Shown here piece after piece: positions 26,464 through 36,690 of a stretch of DNA of 64,000 nt. A model generated the notes under the pieces. That model worked only from the letters and a program-made list of their open reading frames with translations. It was not told the DNA's origin and ran no database searches. Positions within the stretch are counted from its first letter, which is position 1, and the number at the start of each line of letters is the position of its first letter. Source of the DNA: Acinetobacter sp. UBA801 (GTDB lineage: Bacteria; Pseudomonadota; Gammaproteobacteria; Pseudomonadales; Moraxellaceae). The position numbers and the translations under genes are program-made. Where the stretch lies: the NCBI GenBank assembly GCA_002296655.1, contig DBIN01000038.1:1-64000 (forward strand), written 5' to 3'.

Positions 26464-29400
26464 TTAGAAGCGCCAGTTATAGAAAATATCCACAGCACGT
26501 TCTAAAGCTTGGCTCGCTTCCAAATACAGTCGTTTATTCATTTGATAGCGCAAAGTCAATTTATTGACAGGTGTGAAAACGCCTACACCGTAACGGATAA
26601 ACAAGTCTGGGGTAATATAACCCGTCAAACTGACTTGGGTATCATCACCTGTACCCTGAGCATCAAGTGCCAAACCACTTAAACCAAATGTACGTCCAAT
26701 TTGATTTGTTAAAGCACGTGTACCACCTAAACCCATACTAATACCTGCCGCGGCAATGGTACTGTTGACATCTGACTTAAAGCTTTCAGTCTGACTCAAA
26801 CCACTGGTACCTTCATTAATACGACCTGTAATCAAGGCATTTAATGCTTCTTGTTCAGATAAGCCTGCATCGTTATAGACCTGAATGTTCGGGCTACTGG
26901 CTGTGCCTGTAACCCTAAAGCCGACCATACTGCCTTGTACATTTTTATTGGCATCCATATCTAAAGTTGGGTTAGAAATTGGGCCATTAAAACGCGCAAT
27001 AGCACGGTTCAAATCCAGACTTTGTCCGTAAGCTTCAATTTTCACACGTTGACTTACCCCAATCGCACCATTGGCACGCATCGCAGTTTCTAAACCACGT
27101 TGAGATAAATACAAACGTCCAATCAGTGGAATACGGCTATTAAAGCCTTGGAAAATGACCCGATCACCCAAATTCAGTTCCAGGTCGGCACGAATATCCC
27201 ACGGACGAGCGGAACGCAACAATGCCAGTTGATCTTGTCCCTCATGCACAACACGCACATCCGAGGACACGTTGACCACAGGAGAAGAAACTTCAGGCAT
27301 AGAAATTAAAGCCCGAGGTACATCCACACGCCCTTTTAAATTCAGTTTTTTCTGGAAAGGTAAAACATCTAACGATACATCTGGCGTAATCATTGCAGTA
27401 ATCAGCGGTGCTTGACGAATCAATAAATCTTTACCGTTTAGATTTAACTGAATACGTGGCTCATTCTTCCAATCTACACTGCCCGTTAAACGCCCGGCAC
27501 CACCACCGCTGTTAAACGCACCATTAATACTGGCCTGATCTTGGCGGATAGATGAATAAAGCTGCACATTGGTCAGATTTACAGGTAAAGAAATCATGCT
27601 GATCGCACCATCTTTCAGGCGCATTTCACCTGTGAGCAATGGTGAAGTCAAAGTCCCGTTGACTTTGCCTGCAAAAGACAAAATGCCTGCCATTGAGCGC
27701 ACATCGGCAATAAACGGTTTAAAGACTTTGAGTTGTACCTGATCAAAGGCAATTTCACCGCGGATTGGCATATTTTTAGCGTAAGGATCAATTAGTACAT
27801 TGGCATAACCCGTACCAATTTCAGGCGTTTTCACATCTACACGTAATTTCAGCCCTTCGGCAATGCTTTTTGCGACCACAGCCACTTGTTCATAGCGCAA
27901 GGTAGAACCTATGTCTTGCGGATCGTCCGCAGCAAGTCCAATGACGCCATCACGCGTTACCAAATGCGCATCAATTTTCGGTTTCTGTCCTTTTGCCCAT
28001 GCAGCTTTAGCATAACCATTGACCTTACCTGTAATCGCCAAACCTTCAGGCATAAATGCAGAAAAGTCATTTAAGTCTAAGTTTTGAGTCACAAATGATG
28101 CATTGGCTTTGGTTTTACTCACGCGAATAGGCTGATCAAAACACAATTGGCTTTGCTGACTCATCCAGCAGTGCGCACCAACATACAGCTCACTGGTTTT
28201 GTTTTGATAAATCACGGCTGCGTTTTGGCGCTGTGCCAAGTGGGTTCTTAAAGAGTCAAAATCTCCTTTCTGAATTTGTCCCATCCAATCATTTTGTGCA
28301 TTTAAACCACCTGCCAATTGCACATAAAACTTACTCAACTTATTTTCAGCTTCAAGTTTTAAAATATGCGCCTGACGTGTGCCTGCTAAAGAAATTTGCC
28401 CTTTCTCGATGCCACGGTTGCCACTGCGTAAATTTTCCATGGATGCCGTCATCAGCGTTGGCGTATTTTCAGAGGTTGGCAATTCACCTTGTAGGCGTAA
28501 TTTACGCACGCTGAAAATATTATTTACACTAAACTGATCAACAGCAATATTGGCAGTGGCTTGTAAGCGTGGCTGTGACTGCACATTGATATAGCCATAG
28601 GCACGTCCACGCAAACCTGAATAGATTTCGTATAAAGCAGGCGCATTGACTTTAATACGCAGATTTTGTGCATTTCCTGTTGCTTGTAACTGATTTTTGG
28701 CATAAGACAAAAATAGATTATTGGCTTCAAACTGTTGTGGGAAAAAGCCTTTTTGATTGGCATCAATCAACATGGCTAAATTACCCGTACCACGTACAGG
28801 TTTATTATTGAGCATGCCTGCCAAATTCAGACGTTCAATGTTGATCCGTTTTTGTGTGTCCGACCAAATACCCTGGGTGCGAATATTGCCCGATAATTCA
28901 CCACGGACACTGGACACAAAATAGTGCGGCTTAAAGCGAATTAAAGAAGCGTTTAAATTCCAACTCACCCCCTGATTCAAATGCAGCAACCCATTCGCCA
29001 CAATTTGCCCTGCAACACCATTGTGTCTCAAGTCGCTAATTTTAATTAGTTCAGGCGTACCCGATAACTTTAATTTTAAATGTCCTTTACTGCCTTGAAT
29101 GGCACTAGCATTTAACCCACCATCATAATTCACAGCAAAACTTTTAAAACCACCGCCTGCTTTGACATCATGGAACAATAAAGCGATGGTGCTTTGCCCA
29201 GTTAAATGTACGTTTTCATTTTGATTGACCAAACGCCCTGTTAAATTAATGTCATTCAAATGAATAATTTGCTGATTTGGCAATGCAAAACCATTGGCTT
29301 TAAACTGCCCATTCAACACATTAACAGGTGCTGCGGTGCTGATACTTTGCGGATTAAAGTTTTTCGCAGCCAAGACTGTATTCCATTTCAACTGACGTTT

Positions 29401-30975
29401 ATCAGTTGGTAAATCAATGACGGCGCTGCCTGCCAAATGACTATCTGCGGTATCAAATTTAAAATTAGGAATATTTAAGCGATTATTCTTTAAATTCAGT
29501 TTGGCTTGGTACATACCTGCAGGTAGCATAGTTTTTTCATGTGTGCTGACTTTAGTCGCCACAAAAATATCTTGCTGGCCTTCTACTAAGGCCAATTTCA
29601 CATCACCCGATTCACTTTTTAGCCAACCCACATACGGCACTGCACGGTCAATATTATTCCAGCGCACATCCAACAACATTGGATTCGCCGCTTTACCCTG
29701 TATAGGATTTTGGTCTAGTTTTAAGTTCCATGTTTCATATCGGTCAAAATCAATTTGTGCAGTTAAATGCGTACCTTTTTCCAAATGACCTTTAGAAGTC
29801 AAATTGGCATCTAAACTTGGCGGTAAAAAGTCTTTGACCACTTGAGGAATTATTGGATCTTTAGGATTAATTTTATCCAAACGCCCCGTTAAATCCCAAC
29901 TCACTTTTTGATCCCAACTGACAATACCCGCTAAATTAGCTGCACCTTGCATGAGTTGTGCATTTAAATTACTGATATTCAGTTGATGAACTAAATCGGT
30001 ATACATCAAACCTGTATATTGACCTTTAGGAATGTGTTTACCACTCAAATCCGTATTCACATCAATATTTAAACGCTTAATATCGCCTTTAAATTTGGCG
30101 ACACCCGCGTTAGTAAAAAGTTCCTGCTCGGTCAAAATAGGCCAACGGTAGTCTTTAAATTGTAACTCACCAAACATTGGCACTTCTTTGCGCATGGGGT
30201 GCAACACCACCCATCCTGTAAGTAAGTCAGGCGTATTTGTTGCAACACCCGCCTGAATTGTGTCGAGTGTACCTTTGCCGACCACTTTAATATCGTGAAT
30301 ATTTAAGCTGGTATGTAAAGATGGAATATTTAAATCACCCACCACATTAAGCGGATATTTACCTTCAAACTTCATATCGCCTGTGGCATTGCGTACATTC
30401 AAATATTCCATATCAATATTAGAATCTTCAAATTTAAGCTCTGTGCCCGACCACAAGGCATTATTTAAATGAATATCGTAAAAATCGACCTGTGTACCAG
30501 AAGCGGTTTGAATCAATAAATGATCGACATCAGCAGTATCTAAACGCAAAACAAAAGGTAGGCGAATTTCATTGAATTTGAATGGATCATCACTCGGTGG
30601 GCCTTTCGGATAAATCCGCAGATTACGCACATCGGCACGGTTAAGATGGATTTCTTTATCTAAAATGGCACGCCAACCAAGAATGACATCAGCACGGTCA
30701 ATTTTGACATCAACAGGTTTTAAACTGACGATAATATTGCGCAGAATAATCCCATGCCATAAATTACCACCTTCATATTCATAGTGAATAATTTCTTGGC
30801 GCTGCAAAACACTGTCTAATAAGAACTTCGAGCCACGGTCTGTTGAGAACATCACCACCAATGCGGACACCAATAAAACCAGCATCAACAGCAGTGACAG
30901 TAAAACACTCCTGAGTATTCGACGCTTTTTAGGTGGCGTTACTGGGGTTTCTGGTTGCTGTTCAACTTCAGCCAT
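26464..30975 (-). CDS. tamB: TamB, translocation and assembly module inner-membrane component
   Basis: The 1503-residue protein has a basic N-terminus and one membrane helix (about 20-45), then a very long periplasmic beta-rich domain typical of TamB/AsmA-like lipid-bridge proteins. The last 350-400 residues are the DUF490/TamB domain, ending in a final Phe. It lies immediately downstream of a TamA-like Omp85 gene (21 bp gap), so the two form one operon and the two halves of a trans-envelope complex. TamB-type proteins are implicated in outer-membrane protein insertion and in moving phospholipid to the outer membrane. The length is somewhat above the E. coli protein (about 1260). Confidence 0.92.
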   Translation of the reverse strand: MAEVEQQPETPVTPPKKRRILRSVLLSLLLMLVLLVSALVVMFSTDRGSKFLLDSVLQRQEIIHYEYEGGNLWHGIILRNIIVSLKPVDVKIDRADVILGWRAILDKEIHLNRADVRNLRIYPKGPPSDDPFKFNEIRLPFVLRLDTADVDHLLIQTASGTQVDFYDIHLNNALWSGTELKFEDSNIDMEYLNVRNATGDMKFEGKYPLNVVGDLNIPSLHTSLNIHDIKVVGKGTLDTIQAGVATNTPDLLTGWVVLHPMRKEVPMFGELQFKDYRWPILTEQELFTNAGVAKFKGDIKRLNIDVNTDLSGKHIPKGQYTGLMYTDLVHQLNISNLNAQLMQGAANLAGIVSWDQKVSWDLTGRLDKINPKDPIIPQVVKDFLPPSLDANLTSKGHLEKGTHLTAQIDFDRYETWNLKLDQNPIQGKAANPMLLDVRWNNIDRAVPYVGWLKSESGDVKLALVEGQQDIFVATKVSTHEKTMLPAGMYQAKLNLKNNRLNIPNFKFDTADSHLAGSAVIDLPTDKRQLKWNTVLAAKNFNPQSISTAAPVNVLNGQFKANGFALPNQQIIHLNDINLTGRLVNQNENVHLTGQSTIALLFHDVKAGGGFKSFAVNYDGGLNASAIQGSKGHLKLKLSGTPELIKISDLRHNGVAGQIVANGLLHLNQGVSWNLNASLIRFKPHYFVSSVRGELSGNIRTQGIWSDTQKRINIERLNLAGMLNNKPVRGTGNLAMLIDANQKGFFPQQFEANNLFLSYAKNQLQATGNAQNLRIKVNAPALYEIYSGLRGRAYGYINVQSQPRLQATANIAVDQFSVNNIFSVRKLRLQGELPTSENTPTLMTASMENLRSGNRGIEKGQISLAGTRQAHILKLEAENKLSKFYVQLAGGLNAQNDWMGQIQKGDFDSLRTHLAQRQNAAVIYQNKTSELYVGAHCWMSQQSQLCFDQPIRVSKTKANASFVTQNLDLNDFSAFMPEGLAITGKVNGYAKAAWAKGQKPKIDAHLVTRDGVIGLAADDPQDIGSTLRYEQVAVVAKSIAEGLKLRVDVKTPEIGTGYANVLIDPYAKNMPIRGEIAFDQVQLKVFKPFIADVRSMAGILSFAGKVNGTLTSPLLTGEMRLKDGAISMISLPVNLTNVQLYSSIRQDQASINGAFNSGGGAGRLTGSVDWKNEPRIQLNLNGKDLLIRQAPLITAMITPDVSLDVLPFQKKLNLKGRVDVPRALISMPEVSSPVVNVSSDVRVVHEGQDQLALLRSARPWDIRADLELNLGDRVIFQGFNSRIPLIGRLYLSQRGLETAMRANGAIGVSQRVKIEAYGQSLDLNRAIARFNGPISNPTLDMDANKNVQGSMVGFRVTGTASSPNIQVYNDAGLSEQEALNALITGRINEGTSGLSQTESFKSDVNSTIAAAGISMGLGGTRALTNQIGRTFGLSGLALDAQGTGDDTQVSLTGYITPDLFIRYGVGVFTPVNKLTLRYQMNKRLYLEASQALERAVDIFYNWRF

Positions 30976-30996
30976 AATGTTCTCTAAGTCTTAAAT

Positions 30997-33804
30997 TTAT
31001 AGTTGAGAGCCAATAAAGAAATGTAAACGGATTGGATGATTGTCATCTGAAATACCAGAAGCCACATCAAACCGAATTGGACCAATCGGTGATGCCCAAC
31101 GTACCCCCAAACCTACGCTATATTCGGTGTCGTTGCTAAAGTCTTTATCGTAAGCATTACCAAAATCACTAAATACGGCTGCGCGCCAACCCTCTTTAAA
31201 TTGATAGTTATATTCTAATGAACCAACTGCCAAAGCCTGACCACCAATTTTAAAGCCTTCAATTTGTGGTGTTAAAGACTTGTAGTCAAAGCCACGTAAA
31301 GACTGATCTCCACCGGTAAAATAACGCAAGTTATACGGCACTTTATTAAAATCTTCGGTATAGATATAACCTAAGTCACTGCGCCCGACAAACTGATGGT
31401 CGTCATTTTCACCCAATGAATAAATAAAACGCCAACCTGCATTCAGAATGGCTAAATCTGCATCACTAAGCAGTGACTCACTTCCCAGCTCTATTTTATA
31501 AATTTGGCGGAAACCTTTGCTTGGGTTGACACGACGGTTGCTGTCAGTGCGTGAAACTTCATAGCCAAGCAATAACGATTGTTGCTCGACATCACCATTG
31601 GCAATAAAGGCATCAGGTACTTTTCCAAAGAATACAGTGCCATCTTCAGTCAAGCGATCTAGTCGATAACGTAAACCAAAAGTATGTTGCCAGCTGCCCA
31701 TTGGTTTTTTTATCACACGGTCAACACCTGCAACCGCAGATTCAATCATCAAGCCGCCACCTTGTGCGACATCGTCACGTTCTTCACGCTCATAACCACC
31801 TACCAACGCAATATTATCATTCAGTGGATGGTTATAAGGAATGTTATAGCGTCCATCAATAGCTTGACGAATTTGTGAAAGCTCCAAGTTGGCATCGAAA
31901 GAGTGACCGCGTTTATTAACAATGGCACGGCGATATTGCCCACGCAAACGCACGCCTGTGTCAGTTCCAAAACCCGCACCGACTTCGGCACTATTTAAGC
32001 GGTCTGCATTTAAAGTCACAATCACAGGAATTTTTTTATCAATACGTGCCTGTTGTTTTAAGCGTTCTTCTTCCGATTGTTTATCTTCTTGCTGTGCTTG
32101 TAACATACGCAGTTTATCGTTGCTTGCAACTTCTTCTGTACCCGCAAACCCAGCTTCGCTCACCACAGATTGTGTCACTTCCTGAGATGACACCACGCGT
32201 TTTTGATCGACAACTGTGGCATCGTAAATAGAGAGTTTTTGATGATCGACCAAAGCCTGAATATCAGGCGGCAATTCCAAAGGATGCTCTACAGGATCAG
32301 GGCGAATTGTATCCACCAAGGTGTAGTTAAAATAACGCGAGTTGGTGAGATTATTGGCCAAACCATTCACACGCCAAAAAGTATAGTCAGCATTGTCCTG
32401 CCAAGTGACCATACTTTGCAGAATATCCATATCCAAAGGGAATTCTTTGTTTGGATCGCTCATACGAAATTCGACGTTACCGAGTTTATAACGCTCGCCC
32501 GTTTCGTAACGTAAATTGATATCGGCTGTATTTTGAGGTTGAGCAACTTTAACGTCATGCAGACGCCAGTAACTGTCAAAATAACCGTTATCTGAAGCTG
32601 CATCGGTAATACGCTTTTTGGTTTGTTCATACAAACCATGATTAAACACATCATCTACTTCTTGATCTGGCAATACGCCAATGACCTGAAATTGTGCCTC
32701 GTATTGTCCTTCGCCTGTAAATTCAATATTTTGCTGTTTAATCGCCACAGGTGGATTTGGCACAACATGCACTCGCACGCGGCTATCGTTGAGTTTTTCA
32801 AACTTAAACTCGGCATTATAAAAACCCACCGCCTGCGCAGCCTGATTTGACAACGTACGCAGTTGTGGCAATGCCGATGGAAAATCTGCAAAAGACTCCT
32901 GGGTAAAACTTGAAAGTTTGGCCTTAATGTTAGCACTTAAATTATCTACTGCTGTTCGATAAGCTTCTGGTGAAACTTCCCCAATGGCGTTTTGTGTTCC
33001 ATTTTGAGCGCTGTTTGCACTAATCACCACATCAGCGCTGATGCGCGGCACTTTGGCTGTATTTAGCTCACGCGGTGGACGGACTTTGTAAAGTAAACGT
33101 CTAAAAAAACCAGGTTTATCGGCATTTTCATCCTGCGTCATCCAACCCAATTCAGTCATTAAGGTATCTGCAGGATTGGCTTCCACTACAAAATTGCTGT
33201 CTGCCTGAATGTTTGTCATGAGCTGATCAACATTTACAGGCGCTTGATCAATTTGTAGCAACTCCTGCTGTGTCGCATCTTGCACCAATGTTTCAGGCAC
33301 TTGACCATTGCGGTCTAGCATCGCTTCTTGTTTGGCTTGTTCTGCTACCTGAAAAATTTGATTAGCAAGCTCCTGATCTACAGGTGCAATGGGTAAATCT
33401 TCTAAGTCTTCAAATTCGATAGGCTGAAATTCAGCAAAAGATGCACCTGCATGTTGTTGCTGTTGCAGCATTTCTAGACTATTAAATTCAGGCGTTTGTG
33501 TTTGCTCTAAAGCTTCTTCAATTTTTTGCAGATCTTCGGCACTGTCTTTGCCTTGTGCTGCTGCCAATTGTTTAATTTCTGTAGCTAAATTTTGTGCTTC
33601 TTCTGCAGTTGGAGTCTGCAACGGTGTAGGATTTTCAGCAAGCTGAGCGTTTGAATTAGGTACCGTAAGACTTTCTGCAAAACTTGAAGATGCAACTAAA
33701 CCTAAAAACAGACTCAGTCCGAGCTTTTTCGGCATATTCCAGCATAAAATTGCATGCATACTGGAACACAGTACTGATTTTTTAAAGTTTGTATTTACAA
33801 GCAT
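30997..33804 (-). CDS. tamA: TamA-like Omp85 outer-membrane protein with long N-terminal extension
   Basis: The product has 935 residues; E. coli TamA has about 577. A signal peptide MPKKLGLSLFLGLVASSSFA begins at residue 24, so the real start may be 33735, although GAG stands before the ATG at 33804. After it comes a Gln/Glu/Ala-rich region (about 45-225) with no POTRA look, then three POTRA-like segments (about 280-520), a Gln/Glu-rich linker (about 540-620), and a 16-strand barrel with the Omp85 motif GGDQSLRGFDY. The last residue is Leu rather than Phe. It pairs with tamB. The extension and linker are the odd parts. Confidence 0.88.
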   Translation of the reverse strand: MLVNTNFKKSVLCSSMHAILCWNMPKKLGLSLFLGLVASSSFAESLTVPNSNAQLAENPTPLQTPTAEEAQNLATEIKQLAAAQGKDSAEDLQKIEEALEQTQTPEFNSLEMLQQQQHAGASFAEFQPIEFEDLEDLPIAPVDQELANQIFQVAEQAKQEAMLDRNGQVPETLVQDATQQELLQIDQAPVNVDQLMTNIQADSNFVVEANPADTLMTELGWMTQDENADKPGFFRRLLYKVRPPRELNTAKVPRISADVVISANSAQNGTQNAIGEVSPEAYRTAVDNLSANIKAKLSSFTQESFADFPSALPQLRTLSNQAAQAVGFYNAEFKFEKLNDSRVRVHVVPNPPVAIKQQNIEFTGEGQYEAQFQVIGVLPDQEVDDVFNHGLYEQTKKRITDAASDNGYFDSYWRLHDVKVAQPQNTADINLRYETGERYKLGNVEFRMSDPNKEFPLDMDILQSMVTWQDNADYTFWRVNGLANNLTNSRYFNYTLVDTIRPDPVEHPLELPPDIQALVDHQKLSIYDATVVDQKRVVSSQEVTQSVVSEAGFAGTEEVASNDKLRMLQAQQEDKQSEEERLKQQARIDKKIPVIVTLNADRLNSAEVGAGFGTDTGVRLRGQYRRAIVNKRGHSFDANLELSQIRQAIDGRYNIPYNHPLNDNIALVGGYEREERDDVAQGGGLMIESAVAGVDRVIKKPMGSWQHTFGLRYRLDRLTEDGTVFFGKVPDAFIANGDVEQQSLLLGYEVSRTDSNRRVNPSKGFRQIYKIELGSESLLSDADLAILNAGWRFIYSLGENDDHQFVGRSDLGYIYTEDFNKVPYNLRYFTGGDQSLRGFDYKSLTPQIEGFKIGGQALAVGSLEYNYQFKEGWRAAVFSDFGNAYDKDFSNDTEYSVGLGVRWASPIGPIRFDVASGISDDNHPIRLHFFIGSQL

Positions 33805-33978
33805 AAAAAACTCTAAACTGATTTAATTTTTATAGAAAAACCCCAATCAACCCGCGTATAAACACTAATTTATTTGATTTTTCATCAGTGAAAAGACTTG
33901 AAACATCATACATGATTTTCTGTACAATTATATCAAGCGGTCACATTTCTTAATAAAACTACACGAAGTTAATCACGC

Positions 33979-35298
33979 ATGGAAAAAAATGAACATTTGT
34001 TAAAGAGTCGTCGCTTTTTGCCGATGTTTCTCACTCAATTCTTTGGCGCACTCAACGATAACGTATATAAACAAGCGCTGCTTTTGGTCTTTACCTATGG
34101 CTTGATTAGTCAGCAATCTGCAAATGTCAGTACCCTGAACAATTTGGCAGCCTTGCTGTTTATTTTGCCCTATTTCATTTTTTCTGCCACCGCAGGACAA
34201 TTGGCAGACAAGTATGAACGCGCCCAATTGGTACGTGCCATCAAATTGCTGGAAATTATCATCATGCTGATTGCGACTGTAGGTTTCCTGTTAGGAAGTT
34301 TGTGGTTGTTGCTGACCGCCCTTTTTTTAATGGGCGCACAATCGACCTTTTTTGGCCCTATTAAATATGCCATTTTGCCTGAAGCGCTAAAACCGCATGA
34401 ACTGATGTCCGGTAATGCAATTTTCCAGTCAGGTACATCTATTGCGATTTTATTGGGGATGATTTTAGGCGGTGCAGTGATTTCAGTATCTGCAGGAAAT
34501 TTAGTCTGGATTAGCTTAACTGTAGTGATTATTGCACTGATTGGTTATGCCTCAAGCCGTTTTGTACTGACGCAACCCGTTACTGCACCCGACATTCAAA
34601 TTGACTGGAATTTTTTCCGTACCAGTTTTCAGACTTTAAAATATGCCAAAAGCTTACCCATGATTTTTCTAATTTTATTGGGCAATTCATGGTATTGGTT
34701 TTATGGGGCAACTTATTTAACCCAAATTCCGCAGCTCACTCAGCAAAATCTGCATGCCTCTGAAAATGTAGTAAGTTTATTACTGACGCTATTTTCTGTC
34801 GGCATTGGTGTAGGTTCTTTGCTCTGCCGTAAAATAGGCGGTACAGAGGTCAATATTAAAATGGTGCCTATTGGTGCAGTCGGTTTAACCATTTTTGCTT
34901 TTTATTTGGCGGGCGCATTGGCTTTTGTACCAGAAAAAACGGGCTCACTATTGGGCTTAAGCGAAGTCTTTCAGCAAGGATGGAGCTATTATCATGTCAT
35001 GTGCGCAGTCACTTTACTAGGCATTAGCGGCGGTTTTTACATTGTACCCTTATATGCCATGATGCAAGCTTATTCCCCTCGTTCGCACCGCGCACGTGTG
35101 GTTGCTGCCAATAATATTCTCAACGCCATTTTTATGGTGTCATCTGCCATTTTTTCGATTTTAATTTTAAGCATCTTAAAAATTGATTTAAAAATTTTAT
35201 TTAGCATTACTGCCGTTTTAAGTGCTGTTTTCACCTTTTGGCTCTTGTTAAAACTCAAGCCAATGTTAGATACTGCACAGGACTCTTTGGAGGATTAA
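33979..35298 (+). CDS. MFS transporter related to the lysophospholipid flippase LplT
   Basis: A 439-residue inner-membrane protein with 12 predicted helices. It opens with the segment FLTQFFGALNDNVYKQALLLV, the NDN motif conserved in LplT and in the N-terminal half of Aas-type proteins, followed by LADKYER, the MFS loop 2-3 motif. LplT flips lysophospholipid into the cytoplasm for reacylation. No adjacent aas acyltransferase gene is present; instead coq7 follows after 4 bases, with its ribosome binding site inside this gene. The substrate is therefore inferred from family only. Confidence 0.8.
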   Translation: MEKNEHLLKSRRFLPMFLTQFFGALNDNVYKQALLLVFTYGLISQQSANVSTLNNLAALLFILPYFIFSATAGQLADKYERAQLVRAIKLLEIIIMLIATVGFLLGSLWLLLTALFLMGAQSTFFGPIKYAILPEALKPHELMSGNAIFQSGTSIAILLGMILGGAVISVSAGNLVWISLTVVIIALIGYASSRFVLTQPVTAPDIQIDWNFFRTSFQTLKYAKSLPMIFLILLGNSWYWFYGATYLTQIPQLTQQNLHASENVVSLLLTLFSVGIGVGSLLCRKIGGTEVNIKMVPIGAVGLTIFAFYLAGALAFVPEKTGSLLGLSEVFQQGWSYYHVMCAVTLLGISGGFYIVPLYAMMQAYSPRSHRARVVAANNILNAIFMVSSAIFSILILSILKIDLKILFSITAVLSAVFTFWLLLKLKPMLDTAQDSLED

Positions 35299-35302
35299 TT
35301 TC

Positions 35303-35938
35303 ATGCGTCATTACACAGGCATCGACAAGTTTATTCATTCATTTGACCAAGCCTTGCGTAGTTTAGCGCCTGGCACAACTTCGGCTCAACGCGAAAACCC
35401 AGGCAATACGGTTGAAACTAAATTAGCAGTGAGTGAAGCCCGTCATGTTGCCGGCTTAATGCGGGTAAACCATAGTGGTGAAGTCTGTGCACAAGCCCTA
35501 TATCACGGTCAGGCTTTAACCGCGAAACTGCCTAATGTACGTCGTGAAATGGAACAGGCTGCAATTGAAGAACAAGACCATTTAGCATGGTGCGAAGACC
35601 GCCTAAAAGAGTTAGACAGCCACACCAGCTTACTTAATCCTGTATGGTACGGCTTATCTTTTGGGATGGGTGCAATTGCAGGTATTGCAGGCGATAAATA
35701 CAGCTTGGGCTTTGTGGCGGAAACTGAGCGTCAAGTCAGCCTGCATTTAGAACATCATATTAGCCAGTTACCTGAACAAGATGATCGTTCACGTAAAATT
35801 CTAGTGCAAATGAATGAAGATGAATTGCATCATCGTGATACGGCACTCAAAGCAGGTGGTGTAGATTTGCCAGTGCCTGTGCGCTTAACCATGACTGCAA
35901 TTTCCAAACTCATGACCAAGACCAGTTATTATATTTAG
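35303..35938 (+). CDS. coq7: 2-nonaprenyl-3-methyl-6-methoxy-1,4-benzoquinol hydroxylase
   Basis: The 211-residue Coq7 hydroxylates demethoxyubiquinol at C6 in ubiquinone synthesis. It is a di-iron carboxylate enzyme: the ligand motifs NHSGEVCAQ, EEQDHLAW (ExxH) and NEDELHHRD (ExxH) are present, with a membrane-facing helix between. Acinetobacter uses Coq7 where E. coli uses UbiF. GGAGG at 35289-35293, within the end of the upstream transporter gene, gives a strong start. The pair therefore looks translationally linked. A terminator follows. Confidence 0.95.
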   Translation: MRHYTGIDKFIHSFDQALRSLAPGTTSAQRENPGNTVETKLAVSEARHVAGLMRVNHSGEVCAQALYHGQALTAKLPNVRREMEQAAIEEQDHLAWCEDRLKELDSHTSLLNPVWYGLSFGMGAIAGIAGDKYSLGFVAETERQVSLHLEHHISQLPEQDDRSRKILVQMNEDELHHRDTALKAGGVDLPVPVRLTMTAISKLMTKTSYYI

Positions 35939-35954
35939 TGAATTGAAAACACTT

Positions 35955-35980
35955 AAACGCTCACGATTGTGGGCGTTTTT
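35955..35980 (+). terminator. Rho-independent terminator after coq7
   Basis: AAACGCTCAC pairs with GTGGGCGTTT (one G-T pair) and is followed by a T-run, 16 bases after the stop. Confidence 0.85.
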
Positions 35981-36205
35981 TATGCCAATAAATAGAAAAA
36001 CATCTCAATTAAAACGATCAAGACATAACAGATAAAGAGCCAATTTTGAGTTATCCCAAGATTTATCCGCAGATTTTGTGGATAGTTTTTAAGTGCAAAG
36101 CCAAATAAATACAGAAAAATATTGTTTTTGATGGTTTTTTATACGAAAATATAAGCAAGAGATTAAACGATGATGTCAGCCGAAACGAGATCACGTATCA
36201 CCGCC

Positions 36206-36233
36206 AAAATTTAAAGATGTGTACTACACATCT
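36206..36233 (-). terminator. Probable terminator of folB-folK
   Basis: A 19-bp palindrome, AGATGTGTA-C-TACACATCT (36215-36233), lies 19 bases past the folK stop. On the minus strand it is followed by TTTAAATTTT. It could instead be a regulator site. The rest of the coq7-folK gap (35981-36205) shows no gene. Confidence 0.55.
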
Positions 36234-36252
36234 ATCACTTTTACTGACTGAT

Positions 36253-36690
36253 TTACTCTTCACAACTCACAATTGCATTATCATGCGTAGAATGCACAAA
36301 AGCCTCATCTTGCCAAATATCCCACATCGGAATTTTCACATCTAAAGCCAGTGGTAGTTTTTTCGGATTGATTTGCATTTGAGCTAAATTTTCACCCCAC
36401 GCAATAATATCTATATCTAACGGAATATCGTGCGATGGACGCACACGCCCTGCTGCGACTTCCAATTCCTTGAGGATGATATTTAGCTGCTCAAAGCTTA
36501 AACGGCTTTTGAGTAAACAAGCAGAATTCCAATAGTCTGCACCAATCCCATCACGACATGGAATCAGGTAAATCTGTGAAAACTCCACTTCGCCCAAAGC
36601 AGCAATTTGCTGATAGGCATTTTTAAACTGACGTGGTGCTTCGCAGTTACTCGCCAGAGCGAGGGCAAAAATCGTTTTGGTGGCGTTCAA
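36253..36690 (-). CDS. folK: Divergent 6-hydroxymethyl-7,8-dihydropterin pyrophosphokinase
   Basis: At 145 residues it is slightly short for FolK. The N-terminal FALALASNCEAP corresponds to the usual ALGSN start, and PLDIDIIAWG near residue 90 keeps the two metal-binding aspartates of the LDxD motif. However, the Arg normally just before this motif (PRTLD in E. coli) is replaced by DIPLD, and the C-terminal PH-rich segment is weak. It overlaps folB by 44 bases in another frame. The family call rests on gene order plus the LDID motif. It makes the pyrophosphorylated pterin for dihydropteroate synthase. Confidence 0.75.
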   Translation of the reverse strand: MNATKTIFALALASNCEAPRQFKNAYQQIAALGEVEFSQIYLIPCRDGIGADYWNSACLLKSRLSFEQLNIILKELEVAAGRVRPSHDIPLDIDIIAWGENLAQMQINPKKLPLALDVKIPMWDIWQDEAFVHSTHDNAIVSCEE

